Shown: positions 1-10,000 of the stretch, piece by piece | How positions within the stretch are numbered: the first letter of the stretch is position 1 | How the letters are laid out: each line of letters starts with the position of its first letter | Source of the DNA: Chryseolinea sp. H1M3-3 | GTDB taxonomy: Bacteria; Bacteroidota; Bacteroidia; Cytophagales; Cyclobacteriaceae | Reading direction: 5' to 3' | NCBI RefSeq assembly: GCF_029360725.1 | Contig: NZ_JARKMY010000009.1 | Coordinates: 186,001-250,000 of the forward strand | DNA: 64,000 bases | The notes under the pieces: model-generated | The model's input: only the letters and a program-made list of their open reading frames with translations | The model's database searches: none | Told to the model about the DNA's origin: nothing | Made by a program: the position numbers and the translations under genes

Positions 1-833
1 CTGGCACGCACGGAGCTACCGTGACCATTACAGGAACAAATTTCAGCACAACGCTTGCAGATAATATCGTAAAGATCAACGGTGTGTCAGCAACAGTCTC
101 GGCAGCGACGGCAACGGAACTTACCATCACAGTCCCTGCAGATGCAACTACTGGAAAAATCACTGTCACCATCCATAGCAAGACAACAACGTCGGCCAGT
201 AATTTTACTGTCCCTGCTCCTACGATAACCAATTACTCTCCAGGCATTGCTGCTGCCGGTATTTCAATCACGATAAACGGAACGAATTTTTCATCGACTA
301 AATCTAATAACATTGTAAAATTCAATGGCGTTGAAGCGACCGTTACAGCAGCATCTTCCAATCAATTAACGGTGACAGTTCCGTCAGGCGCAACGACCGG
401 ACTCATAACGGTAAAAGTCGGCACCAGCACTGCAACTAGTTCAGGTAACTTCAATATCTGCAGCGGTTCAGCAGAATTGGTGATCAGTGATGTTGCGATC
501 GCCAACAGCAGTGGTGCCTCTAGTTACAACGTTTCATTTAAAGTAACCAACGTAGGTGCGGCAAATGCGAATCTGATAAAAATCGGTATGCAAAATTATG
601 CATCGGCAGATAACGCCTATGGTGGCAGTGATGTTGCCGCCGGTGGTTATAGCCTTTCCGGACCAGTATTGGCGCCAGGGCAATCATATGATACCCCAAA
701 TTTCTCGTGTGGCATCGTTGGGGGCAATACCACAAGCCATCCGTATCTCATCATAACGCTTTATGATTTTCCAGACGGTGATATACCGGAGTGTAATGTG
801 GATAACAACATTGTAATCAACCCGTTTGATTAA
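1..833 (+). CDS. IPT/TIG-repeat and CARDB-like surface protein, 3' part only
   Basis: The reading frame is open from the left edge (codons begin at base 3), so only the C-terminal part of a longer protein is present. Two IPT/TIG immunoglobulin-like modules are visible, each with the pattern TITGTNFS...NIVK.NG..ATV followed by TVP..ATTG.ITV. After a short CSGS linker comes a beta-rich CARDB-like module with spaced VTNVG, APGQS and CNVDNN motifs, then the stop. Such proteins are normally exported adhesins or enzyme scaffolds. I see no type IX sorting tail at the end, so the export route is unclear. Catalytic function, if any, lies upstream of the window. The apparent GTG start inside the frame is not a real start, because it falls inside the first IPT repeat. 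Confidence 0.8.
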   Translation, partial: GTHGATVTITGTNFSTTLADNIVKINGVSATVSAATATELTITVPADATTGKITVTIHSKTTTSASNFTVPAPTITNYSPGIAAAGISITINGTNFSSTKSNNIVKFNGVEATVTAASSNQLTVTVPSGATTGLITVKVGTSTATSSGNFNICSGSAELVISDVAIANSSGASSYNVSFKVTNVGAANANLIKIGMQNYASADNAYGGSDVAAGGYSLSGPVLAPGQSYDTPNFSCGIVGGNTTSHPYLIITLYDFPDGDIPECNVDNNIVINPFD

Positions 834-876
834 CGTTTAGCCGTGGCGTAACTTTTAAACCTAAAATTTTTGGGTG

Positions 877-1740
877 AGACATTTACGCCCGATTGAAACG
901 CACCTGTTGCGCGCCAGAGAATGAGAAGATCGATTTAGATTTTTCTGTGGCGCGCTACCACTGCACGAATCCTAACGCCGGGCTTCACCCGGCGCTATTG
1001 ATATGTCGCCCCGATGGGGCTATGCGCAGCCTTAATTTTATGGTGTGCCGATTGAACGAGGTGCAATAAATATAATATTCCCTCTGAATCGATTTAAATC
1101 ATTGAGCCTCAATCGCAAAACATAATCCTGTCAGTGTTCTAATCCAAGAAATCACAGTTCAGACATTTACGCCCAATCGAAATGAACCTGTTGCGCGCCA
1201 GAGAATGAGAAGATCGATTTAGATTTTTCTGTGGCGCGCTACCACTGCACGAATCCTAACGCCGGGCTTCACCCGGCGCTATTGATATGTCGCCCCGATG
1301 GGGCTATGCGCAGCCTTAATTTTATGGTGTGCCGATTGAACGAGGTGCAATAAATATAATATTCCCTCTGAATCGATTTAAATCATTGAGCCTCAATCGC
1401 AAAACATAATTCTAACAGTCTTCTAATCCAAGAAATCACAGTTCAGACATTTACGCCCGATCGAAATGAACCTGTTGCGCGCCAGAGAATGAGAAGATCG
1501 ATTTAGAGTTTTCCGTGGCGCGCTAACACTGCACGAATCCATATGCCGGGCTCCACCCCGCGCTATTGATATGTCGCCCCGATGGGGCTATGCGCAGCGT
1601 TAATTGCTCTGAATGCCGATTGAACGCTAGGTACGAACATGCAATAACACACATCTGAAAAGATCGCTGCTCATGGTGCTCAATTGCAAAAGATAGTACC
1701 TCAAATCTCTTAATCCTGTCAATCTCTTAATCCACCAAAA
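877..1740. repeat. Three tandem copies of a 284-bp multi-hairpin element
   Basis: Copies begin at 877, 1161 and 1445, a constant period of 284 bp. Copies 1 and 2 are almost identical; copy 3 follows closely to about 1605 and is then diverged, recognisable in patches up to about 1740. Each copy contains a long stem with perfect 8-bp arms GCGCGCCA/TGGCGCGC (909-916 with 948-955 in copy 1), a perfect 7-bp stem CGCCGGG-CTTCA-CCCGGCG (976-994) and a small stem GCCCC-GAT-GGGGC (1008-1020). In copy 3 the second stem carries a C-C mismatch. There is no reading frame of note. It resembles REP/BIME-type palindromic elements of bacteria, but no transposase lies nearby. This element fills the gap between the IPT gene and the M4 peptidase gene. 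Confidence 0.9.
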
Positions 1741-1754
1741 ATCCTGGTCCCCTT

Positions 1755-4700
1755 TTACCGCTTCACAATCTTCATCGGAGTTTCTCCGTCAATTTTCAGG
1801 GTATACAAACCTGGGTTAAAATTATACAGGTTGATGGTGTAATCTCGAAGGGCACCTTCTGTTACTATCCTGCCGGTGTTGTCGAGAATAATGAAATGAT
1901 TTCCGATTAAATTTTTCGATGGGTATATCGTTATTTTATCCGCTGTCGGATTTGGCGCAAGACGCGTTTCTTCATAAAGGCTGGTTTCGAATCGTATCGA
2001 AACATATGGAGCTGTTTCGCTTATACAGGTGATATGAACCCTCACCTCATATTGGGTGCCAGGCCGTAAGTCAGTAAGCGATATATTTGTTAATGGTGTA
2101 TTATTTGTTTCCCAGACATTATTACCTGAGATTGTATAATCGACAGCATACGGAAGTCCACCGAAATGATCACGCCACGATAATTCTACTGAAGTGTGCG
2201 TGATGTCGCTCGCCAATAGATCAAAAGGCGCATAGCAAACAGTACTGAAAGTTATGGATTTAAAATCGTTGGTCGCCAAACATTGTGGCGCAACGGACAC
2301 GGTATACTGCGTTCCTGGCGCTAAACCCTCAAGATTAAAGTAAGTGGCACTAGTCTCCACTTTCTTTACTGGCCCGCCGGATGTCAGCGAGTAAGTTAAC
2401 GTGTAGCTCCCGGTTTGTGATTCATCGACCCAATTTACCCTGGCGCTGAAAGGTGTAACGTTTTCAACTTTTAACGAAACGGTAGGACAAGGCGTCGTGA
2501 ACGAAGTGTTGATAAAATCGGAATTGATATTTGTACATGCCATTTTTCCCCTCACATAATACTGTTTCCCAGGGATAAGCTGGGCCATCGTTCTTGATTC
2601 ATCGATTAATGTCCAGTTAACATTATCTGGGCTGTACTCAAGAATGGCATTTCCCTGATAGTTGCTCTTCCAATTCGCCATGGCCCTGTTGTACTTTATA
2701 TCTGCGATGGTGAGCGTGGATAATTTAGGACATAGGGTTGTGAACTGTTTATACTTAAAATTAGCGGGTGTATTGCAATGGCCCCTGTACCTGATATCGT
2801 ACGTGGTACCTGGCAATAGATTTGAAATGACGTTTACATAACGAGGCTGTGTTTCCCATTGGTCTTTTCCGGCTGGAGAATATTGTATCTCGTATGAACT
2901 GTAATCGTATGTCGCAATGGTGATAGAATTAACGCCGATACCGGTTAGCGAAAAATTATTTGTATTTACACAATCCGTTGTAAAATTTATATAATGGTAA
3001 CCGGTAAAGCCAAGATAGCATTTGGCGCGTACCTTAAGTTCGTAAGACCAGCCGGGCGAAAGGTTGTATAGCGTGGTCGAGGAAACCGTCCACCGATGAG
3101 TATCATTGGCAGAACCATACACCATCTCGAATTGATCCACCGTTGTATTAGGAGGAAGCACTATCGTTGCTGTGGAGTTTGATACGCTAACGGTAATGAG
3201 CGAGGGGTCGACGCAATTATTATTTGACGAGTTCTGCCATATCTCCATTTGGTATCCGTCATGAGGGCCATAATTATAGGAATATGCATTAACGATATCT
3301 GGTCTGCCGTCGCCATTTAAATCACCAACTGCCATTCTCATATCAGCAGTTCCCGTACCTGGTACAGGCAGACCGAACACTTCATTTGGGACAAAAGAAG
3401 AATTTGACAGGTGCTGCCCCGTTCCTATTTTGTTTTCGAGAAAAAGAAGTTCTCTATTATAAAAACCGACCGCAAAATCCACTTTCCCATCTCCATTAAT
3501 GTCAGCAGGCTTAACGGCCGACTGGACTTTATCGGCCAGGACAACAGTTGGCGTTTCCATCGAAATCGTTGATGAAGTCCCTTTGTTTTCCATGATGGTC
3601 ATGTCTTCAGTCAGGTATGGCGAGTGTGCTATAATGTCCCGCCAGCCGTCCTGGTTTACGTCGTGGGAAAAATATCGAACAAATCGGTCTCCCCTGTTGG
3701 GATCCTGAACAATACCTTCCTCAAATTCAAAAGCTCCTGGATTGCTGTTGTTTTTTAGGATCGGCACAAATTTTTTATAGTTTACACCTACCATTAAATC
3801 GGGTTTGCCATCATTGTTCAAATCAGCCGCTGTTAGATATTCTATGTAGTAGGGTAAAACCTTCGTGTATTGAAGTGGGAAGTTATCGGCTGCTAATGTT
3901 CCTTTTGGGTTTTGATTCCTGTAAATTGTGAACTGCCCACTTCCACCCGGCAGCGAATGGATACCGGCAAAATCGATGCGGCCATCCACATCGAAGTCAC
4001 CGAACGTTATTTGACTCAAATAACTGTTGAAGGACAAATGCACGGGTGTTCCGAAAAATATATAACCTTGCACAGACAAATTCGGATAAATCCATAGCCC
4101 GTTTGGAGAACGCCCCACTACATCTTTGAGACCATTGCCGTCGAGATCAATTACTTGAAAATCCGCACTGGTTTCAAAGTCCGGGACAGGAAATGTATTT
4201 CTAATAAAGGATTCCTCTGTGATATCACCTCCCTGATTTACATTTTGAAAAATCGAAAATCCCTGGTAATGAATGGTAACGATATCTGGTTTGTTATCGC
4301 CATCCATATCGTGCACCAAAGGTCTCCAAATGGCAGGGTCGTTGATGCCCACCTTCAGATGCATACTTCCTTTCTTAAATCCACCTTCAAACGTTGGTAC
4401 AAATTCCTGCCCTGATTCCGCGGCCAGGCCTGATTGACCATCTACCAGGGATATCGGACCGAATGATGCGCCCGACGGCACTTTCACTTTTATTTGTGTG
4501 GAACTTGAAGATAATACTACGGCACGGGTGGCGCCGAAGTAAATTAAATTCTTTTCCGAAACTGCGTTAAAGTTCTGTCCGGTAATCGTAACTTCTGCGT
4601 CTATGCGTGCCGTTACAGGGGTAAAAGAACTGATTACGGGTTTTACGGCCGTAAAGAAACTTACCGACTCGGTGTGGGAAGATGAAAAACTGTTAGTGGC

Positions 4701-6857
4701 AACCAACCTATAGTAATAAGTTTGCTTCGGAAGAAGGTTTGCCACGGGTGCCGAAACGTCCGTAAACTCCGTGCCGTTTGAAAGCGGGTATGTAGGCGTT
4801 ACTAAACCCAACGCATCGGTTGGTCCATACTCAAAGTAAAATGAAGTTTGTAAACTATTGGGATTTATTTCGCCATGTAAAATTGCTGTGGATGTTGTTA
4901 CGTCAACGGTCTGTTTTATCTTTACCAAAGGCGCAAGCGAAATGGTAGTGAATCCGGACGCATAAGAAGTATTTCCGTTCTCATTTGTGGCCACAAGTTT
5001 TAGATAATATTTGGTCTCGCTTTGCAATCCGGTCAGCATACCTTCGATGTTATTGGTATAACTGTACTCCGTGGATGAGCTTCCAAGGGCTGGTGTTGTT
5101 CCATATTCAAAATGGTATGTAACGACATTGCCACGTGGCAGCAGGCTGCCTTTTAGCTTTACGGTCGTGCCAGTGATGTCATATACTTCCAGGCTGGTAA
5201 TAATCGGCTCATCTATCACCCCCACTGCATCCCAAGCCTTATCGACTTGCTGATAAGCTGCGGAGTTTTTACCATACAAATCGGCTGTAGCCAACAATGA
5301 TCCAATGCGGCTATCAAGATAGTCGGATGAATTACTTAAATATTCCGTTAAATTTCTATAAGTGATTTTTGTGGCGGCGTCAATACCGATCGCATTTACT
5401 GTGTAACTTACCTGATGATCATTTACGCCACTGCCACCTTCGCATAAAAGATAATACCAAAAGTTTTGTACACCGGAGTTGTAATGCACGCCGCCGTTGT
5501 CTTCAAAGCCCGTATACCACATGTCACCAGCGTACGTGTCAGGTTGATCACGCCGATTGGGGTTGCTCATATCCCGCAACCCACCATCGCGATAGTATTT
5601 GCCCAACTGCCAGGTGGCAGTATCACCGAATGTTTCGAACTCAACAGCTTTAGCAAAAATGTCTGAAAACGATTCGTTGAGTGCTCCTGACTCGTTATAG
5701 TACTGAAGGCCTGCTTCAAATTGCGTTACGCCATGAGTAAGTTCATGGCTCACGATATCTAGTTCAACCAATGGATTGTTGTTGCTGCCGTCTCCGAAAA
5801 GTAATTTATTACGCGACCAAAAAGCGTTATTAAAATTTTGATCGACGTGCACATAAGATATAATTGCAGCGCCATTATTATCAAAGCTATTACGGTTATG
5901 CTTTTTTAAATAATAGTCATAGGCATGTTCGGCTGCCCATTGAACCGACACTGCCGATTGTTGATATGAGCTGTTGTAAATATTATTTGCGGAATAGAAG
6001 TCATACACAGGAACATTAAGGCCAAAAGCCCACGCTAAATAACTAGCATGATGAAAATCGTAGGTTTCAATGGCTCCTCCACTTTTTGTCCGACCAACCA
6101 GGCGCGAAGAACCGTTTTGATATTTCTCAACTTGAATCGTTTTATTTCCATAATACCTTGTCAGGCCAGTTCCGGTGCCGTAGGGAAGCGGTGGCAGTGG
6201 GTCTTTAAAGCAGCTGTTTACCAGACTAACCTTATTGATCAATCTCCCGTTGCGTGCATCAATAGAGATTCTCCATTGTTCGATCAGCGAGACATCGATA
6301 TCGAATTGGAAGGCGACGGAGAAACTTTCGGGTGCGAATGTAAATCCTTTAGAGACGATCAATTTTTTACCGTGCCTGAAAACGCTATCTTTTGTATGGA
6401 GATAGTTGATGGCCAGTTGGAATGCTGTTTCTTCGCTGATAGTAGTTTGTGTATCCAGAATGAGATCGCGTACTGCTCTACCGTTAGCGGCGGTGATAAA
6501 GCCATCCTTTTCATGAACCCTGTAGCCCATGCCTTCCACTAAAATGCCTTTATAAAATAGTTGCAACAGGCGATGACGCATACCAAGGTGATCGGTATTC
6601 GATTCCACTTCTATAAAAGTGAATTCGGCCGGTATATTAAAATATCGATTGATATTGGTCAGGAAGTAAGAGACACTAACGGCTTTCTCCTTAAACTCGA
6701 TTGCGCGCGGCGGATCATTTCGGTTACCATAGTAAAATTTATCGACGCCCGTATTAGTTGAGCTTGGCGTGTTGGCATTTACACTCAAACTTTGTTGTGC
6801 CATGATGTGGCCGACAGAAAAGCCAAACAAAATGAAGAGTAGAATTCGCCTGGGCAT
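1755..6857 (-). CDS. Secreted M4 (thermolysin-like) metallopeptidase with FnIII, IPT and FG-GAP modules and a T9SS tail
   Basis: A 1700-residue exported zinc protease. A signal peptide (1-20, ending IMA-QQ) is followed by an FTP/PepSY-type propeptide (about 50-215) and the M4 catalytic domain (about 225-560). HELTH at 371-375 gives two zinc histidines and the catalytic Glu372; the third zinc ligand is Glu395 in GALNESFSD. After it come FnIII-like modules (about 590-790), an IPT module (795-880), FG-GAP/VCBS integrin-like repeats with D-x-D/N-G-D calcium loops (900-1250), more FnIII-like modules (1255-1615) and a type IX sorting domain (about 1620-1700, beginning RLAPNPTADKITIYPS and ending MKIVKR). 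The domains predict outer-membrane export and surface anchoring or release. M4 enzymes are often 500-900 residues, so this is very large. Substrate is unknown. No frameshift seen. Confidence 0.93.
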   Translation of the reverse strand: MPRRILLFILFGFSVGHIMAQQSLSVNANTPSSTNTGVDKFYYGNRNDPPRAIEFKEKAVSVSYFLTNINRYFNIPAEFTFIEVESNTDHLGMRHRLLQLFYKGILVEGMGYRVHEKDGFITAANGRAVRDLILDTQTTISEETAFQLAINYLHTKDSVFRHGKKLIVSKGFTFAPESFSVAFQFDIDVSLIEQWRISIDARNGRLINKVSLVNSCFKDPLPPLPYGTGTGLTRYYGNKTIQVEKYQNGSSRLVGRTKSGGAIETYDFHHASYLAWAFGLNVPVYDFYSANNIYNSSYQQSAVSVQWAAEHAYDYYLKKHNRNSFDNNGAAIISYVHVDQNFNNAFWSRNKLLFGDGSNNNPLVELDIVSHELTHGVTQFEAGLQYYNESGALNESFSDIFAKAVEFETFGDTATWQLGKYYRDGGLRDMSNPNRRDQPDTYAGDMWYTGFEDNGGVHYNSGVQNFWYYLLCEGGSGVNDHQVSYTVNAIGIDAATKITYRNLTEYLSNSSDYLDSRIGSLLATADLYGKNSAAYQQVDKAWDAVGVIDEPIITSLEVYDITGTTVKLKGSLLPRGNVVTYHFEYGTTPALGSSSTEYSYTNNIEGMLTGLQSETKYYLKLVATNENGNTSYASGFTTISLAPLVKIKQTVDVTTSTAILHGEINPNSLQTSFYFEYGPTDALGLVTPTYPLSNGTEFTDVSAPVANLLPKQTYYYRLVATNSFSSSHTESVSFFTAVKPVISSFTPVTARIDAEVTITGQNFNAVSEKNLIYFGATRAVVLSSSSTQIKVKVPSGASFGPISLVDGQSGLAAESGQEFVPTFEGGFKKGSMHLKVGINDPAIWRPLVHDMDGDNKPDIVTIHYQGFSIFQNVNQGGDITEESFIRNTFPVPDFETSADFQVIDLDGNGLKDVVGRSPNGLWIYPNLSVQGYIFFGTPVHLSFNSYLSQITFGDFDVDGRIDFAGIHSLPGGSGQFTIYRNQNPKGTLAADNFPLQYTKVLPYYIEYLTAADLNNDGKPDLMVGVNYKKFVPILKNNSNPGAFEFEEGIVQDPNRGDRFVRYFSHDVNQDGWRDIIAHSPYLTEDMTIMENKGTSSTISMETPTVVLADKVQSAVKPADINGDGKVDFAVGFYNRELLFLENKIGTGQHLSNSSFVPNEVFGLPVPGTGTADMRMAVGDLNGDGRPDIVNAYSYNYGPHDGYQMEIWQNSSNNNCVDPSLITVSVSNSTATIVLPPNTTVDQFEMVYGSANDTHRWTVSSTTLYNLSPGWSYELKVRAKCYLGFTGYHYINFTTDCVNTNNFSLTGIGVNSITIATYDYSSYEIQYSPAGKDQWETQPRYVNVISNLLPGTTYDIRYRGHCNTPANFKYKQFTTLCPKLSTLTIADIKYNRAMANWKSNYQGNAILEYSPDNVNWTLIDESRTMAQLIPGKQYYVRGKMACTNINSDFINTSFTTPCPTVSLKVENVTPFSARVNWVDESQTGSYTLTYSLTSGGPVKKVETSATYFNLEGLAPGTQYTVSVAPQCLATNDFKSITFSTVCYAPFDLLASDITHTSVELSWRDHFGGLPYAVDYTISGNNVWETNNTPLTNISLTDLRPGTQYEVRVHITCISETAPYVSIRFETSLYEETRLAPNPTADKITIYPSKNLIGNHFIILDNTGRIVTEGALRDYTINLYNFNPGLYTLKIDGETPMKIVKR

Positions 6858-6968
6858 TTGGACAACTATTTATTAAATTGGAATTATGACTTTAAATGTG
6901 TGTTTACCTACAAAAAAAATTCTACGCCCCTGCTTCTCTGTAGGCAAATCCTACTGCTCTTAGTATCA

Positions 6969-6996
6969 CAAAATTAGTTATCGTTAACTTTTGCAA
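6969..6996 (-). promoter_or_regulatory. Bacteroidota-type promoter for the M4 peptidase gene
   Basis: On the minus strand, TTG (6996-6994), a 17-base spacer and TAATTTTG (6976-6969) match the Bacteroidota sigma-A pattern TTG-N17-23-TAnnTTTG exactly. Transcription would begin near 6962, giving a leader of about 105 bases before the ATG at 6857. No Shine-Dalgarno sequence is visible, as usual in this phylum. Confidence 0.5.
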
Positions 6997-7031
6997 TTCG
7001 TTATTCTCCAAGTTTTGTTTGCTACAGCATA

Positions 7032-10000
7032 TCATTTCACTATATGCAACCAGCTCTTACAAGACGCGAGATCTCCAACCTTGATATGTACATAATAGAC
7101 GCCCCCTACCAGGTCATGCCCATTCCAATCATTTTTGTAGTCTTGCGATTCAAAGACTTCCTTGCCCCACCGGTCGACAACAGTTAGTTGTATGGGTAAT
7201 CCCGCATCGGCAGGCGCTATCATGTCGGTGCCGAAGCCGATCTCAAAATTATCGTTATAGCCAGGCGAGCCCTCAGGTGTAAATACATTAGGAACTAATA
7301 GCTTATAGACTGGAAGTTGTACAACCTCTTCAAACAAGCAGAATTCTTTTTGCGCGATAAATCTCAAAGCATACGAACCATCTTTTTCATACACATGCTT
7401 GACCTCGGTTTCGTTTGACGTTGTTCCATCTCCAAAGTCAAAGCGAAACATTATGTCATCTGCTAGGGTTGTCAGGTTTTGAACTGCCAGCGAAGGACGA
7501 TCGATACAGTTGCCTTCCAAACGATGTGCCCATTTTAAGTCGACACTATCCAGCACTGCTACTTGAACGGTGTCTTTCCTGATACAATTGTTCACGTCAG
7601 TCACGGTAACGAAATACAGTGTGGAGACGAGCGGTTGCACAAGTGGAGAAGCACTGGATGAAGTAAACGAATGATCTTCACTGGTCCATGAATACACTCT
7701 CCCTCCTGTGGCCGTTAATTGGAATTGAGCTCCTTCACAGATTTCTCCATCGTTGCCTACCTGAATTTTATCCTTAAAGTAGTTGATCGTTTTTACAGCG
7801 ATATCCTCCTGATTGCAAGTGGTGGGATTGATGGCTTTTAACCTTACCTGATAAACACCTGGCTGTTGGTATTCATGAATAATAGAAATTGAATCATTCA
7901 TTTGAATAGGCACTGTTCCATCTCCAAAATCCCAGATAAAATACACACCGTTCGCGCTAAGGTTTTTAAATCGTATGGGGTCAGGATAGCAGACATTATT
8001 GTAGTCAGGTATGGAAAGATCGGGATTATAGGTTTGGAAAGAAGCGCGAACATTTGGCGTGAAGCCTACGAACAGCGTATCTTTTTTCGAGCATCCATTG
8101 GCATCCACCACGGTCACAAAGTAGGATGTTGCCTTGGACTGCTGAACCGTTGGAGACTGTTGAGAAGACGTGAATGTTCCATCTTCACTGGTCCAGGTGT
8201 AGTGAACGCCACCGTCTGCTGTGAGTTGAAAACTGCTACCCTCACACACCATTCCATCATCACCCACGGTTATATTAGGTTTAAAATAATTAATGACTTT
8301 GGTTATAGAATCGGTCTGACTACACGTACTCAGGTCCGTAATTTTAAGCTTCACATGATACTGGCCAGCTTGTTTGTATTGATGAATAGGCAATCTTAGG
8401 TCGGTGTGCTGTTGGACGAGAACGGTGCCATCATCAAAATCCCAGCTAATAGTTTTTCCTCCTGTGCTGAGATTCTGGAATACGATAGAATCAGGATAAC
8501 AAACATTATTAAATCCTGGTGTCGTTAGATCTAAAGAATTGGTCTGAAAATTTGCCCGCAGTGATGACAAATCGAATTTGAATGCTGCGTTGTTACAATT
8601 CGCACTACGGTTTAAGCGCGATTTAGCACGCGCAGTGGTTGGAAAATCAGATGATGCCTGGCCGGTTGTATTACCAAACTGGCAGCCGGAGCACACGGCA
8701 TGATACACGATACCGTATTTATCAAAACGCGATGTTCCTCCGTCCACATGTGTTTTTGAGGAATTGCCACCCAGGTAAGTGGAGTACACAAGCTGTGTAG
8801 CGTCTCCGTTAAGGACCATGAAATAGAAGTCAGAACCGGATGTGGTTTTCTGATAGGCATCGCTGGTTATAGGCATACCGTTGGTGGTGCTCTGCCAGAA
8901 GCCTGTTTCAGAACTTGAATTGACAAAGCCTCCCCAACCCGCCATGTAGATGTTATCGCAGTCGTTCACTAAAAAAGCCGTTGGTGAGATATTGGGTATG
9001 ACCAGTCCGCTTCCGGAGCTAGAACCAAAAACGGTTGAGAATTCCAATGTGCTCAGATCAGGAGAAAATTTTTGAACGAACTGTCCACTATTTATATTCC
9101 TGTAAACACCGGATGTTATGGGCATATGGCCAGCTGTCTGACCATAACAAAATATATTTCCATTTGCATTGAGATCTACAAAGTAAACCTGGTCGAACGA
9201 CGTAGTGCCTGTAAACGTGGCATTCATGAGGGTGGTTCCATCGGCGGACAGACGGGCAATCCAACCGTCAACGATACCATTAAAGACAGTTTGATAAGCG
9301 CCAGACGTTGCCGGAAAGTTAGCGCTGGTAGTTCCTCCGGCTAAAACAATGTTTTTATCCCTATCGAATTTTATAGAATAAGCAGCATCAAAACCTGATC
9401 CCCCCACGTAGCTGGACCACACCATGGATGATAGATCCGGCGTCAGTTTAGCCACCAGCCCATCCGTAGTCCCACCGTTAAAGGTTGCGTCGAAGCCGTT
9501 AACGATTGGTACATCATTCGATCCCGTCACGGAGCTGATATACACATTGCCGTTCTCGTCGGTAATCACATCGCCACGCATCTCATCACCATAGTTCACC
9601 ACCAATGCACCGCCGGATTGTTTAGGCAAGTTGAGGCCATCATTGCCTGATCCTCCAAGAAATGTTGATCCCACCAATTGATTTCCATTGGGAGACAATC
9701 TTGTGATCACAATGTCCCATTGGTCGTTGGTGTTGAGTACGCGATTAAATATAGTGGTGCCAAGATTAAATGTATTGTCGAAAGCATTTGAACCTGTAGG
9801 GAAATCTGGGGAACTGGAAATACCTAATACTACCAAATCACCAGAAGTTTTATCAACTACAAGACTTTCCGGAGAGTCGTTATTAGCGCCGCCGAGATGC
9901 GTTGCATACAAAAATTTCGTTCCTGCCGAATCATATTTAATAATAGCCATATCAAAACTTCCATGATTGGCAGTTTGAAATGCGCCAACGGTGGCAGGAA

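Noticed and set aside
877-1740. Tandem repeats that could suggest a CRISPR array
   Set aside because: The unit is 284 bp with no short repeat/spacer alternation and no cas genes are present.
6048-6542. 164-codon plus-strand frame inside the M4 peptidase gene
   Set aside because: It is antisense to the conserved propeptide and catalytic region and has no protein-like motif.
7902-8399. 165-codon plus-strand frame inside the SBBP/PKD gene
   Set aside because: Shadow of the repeat-rich gene on the other strand; unusual residue composition.
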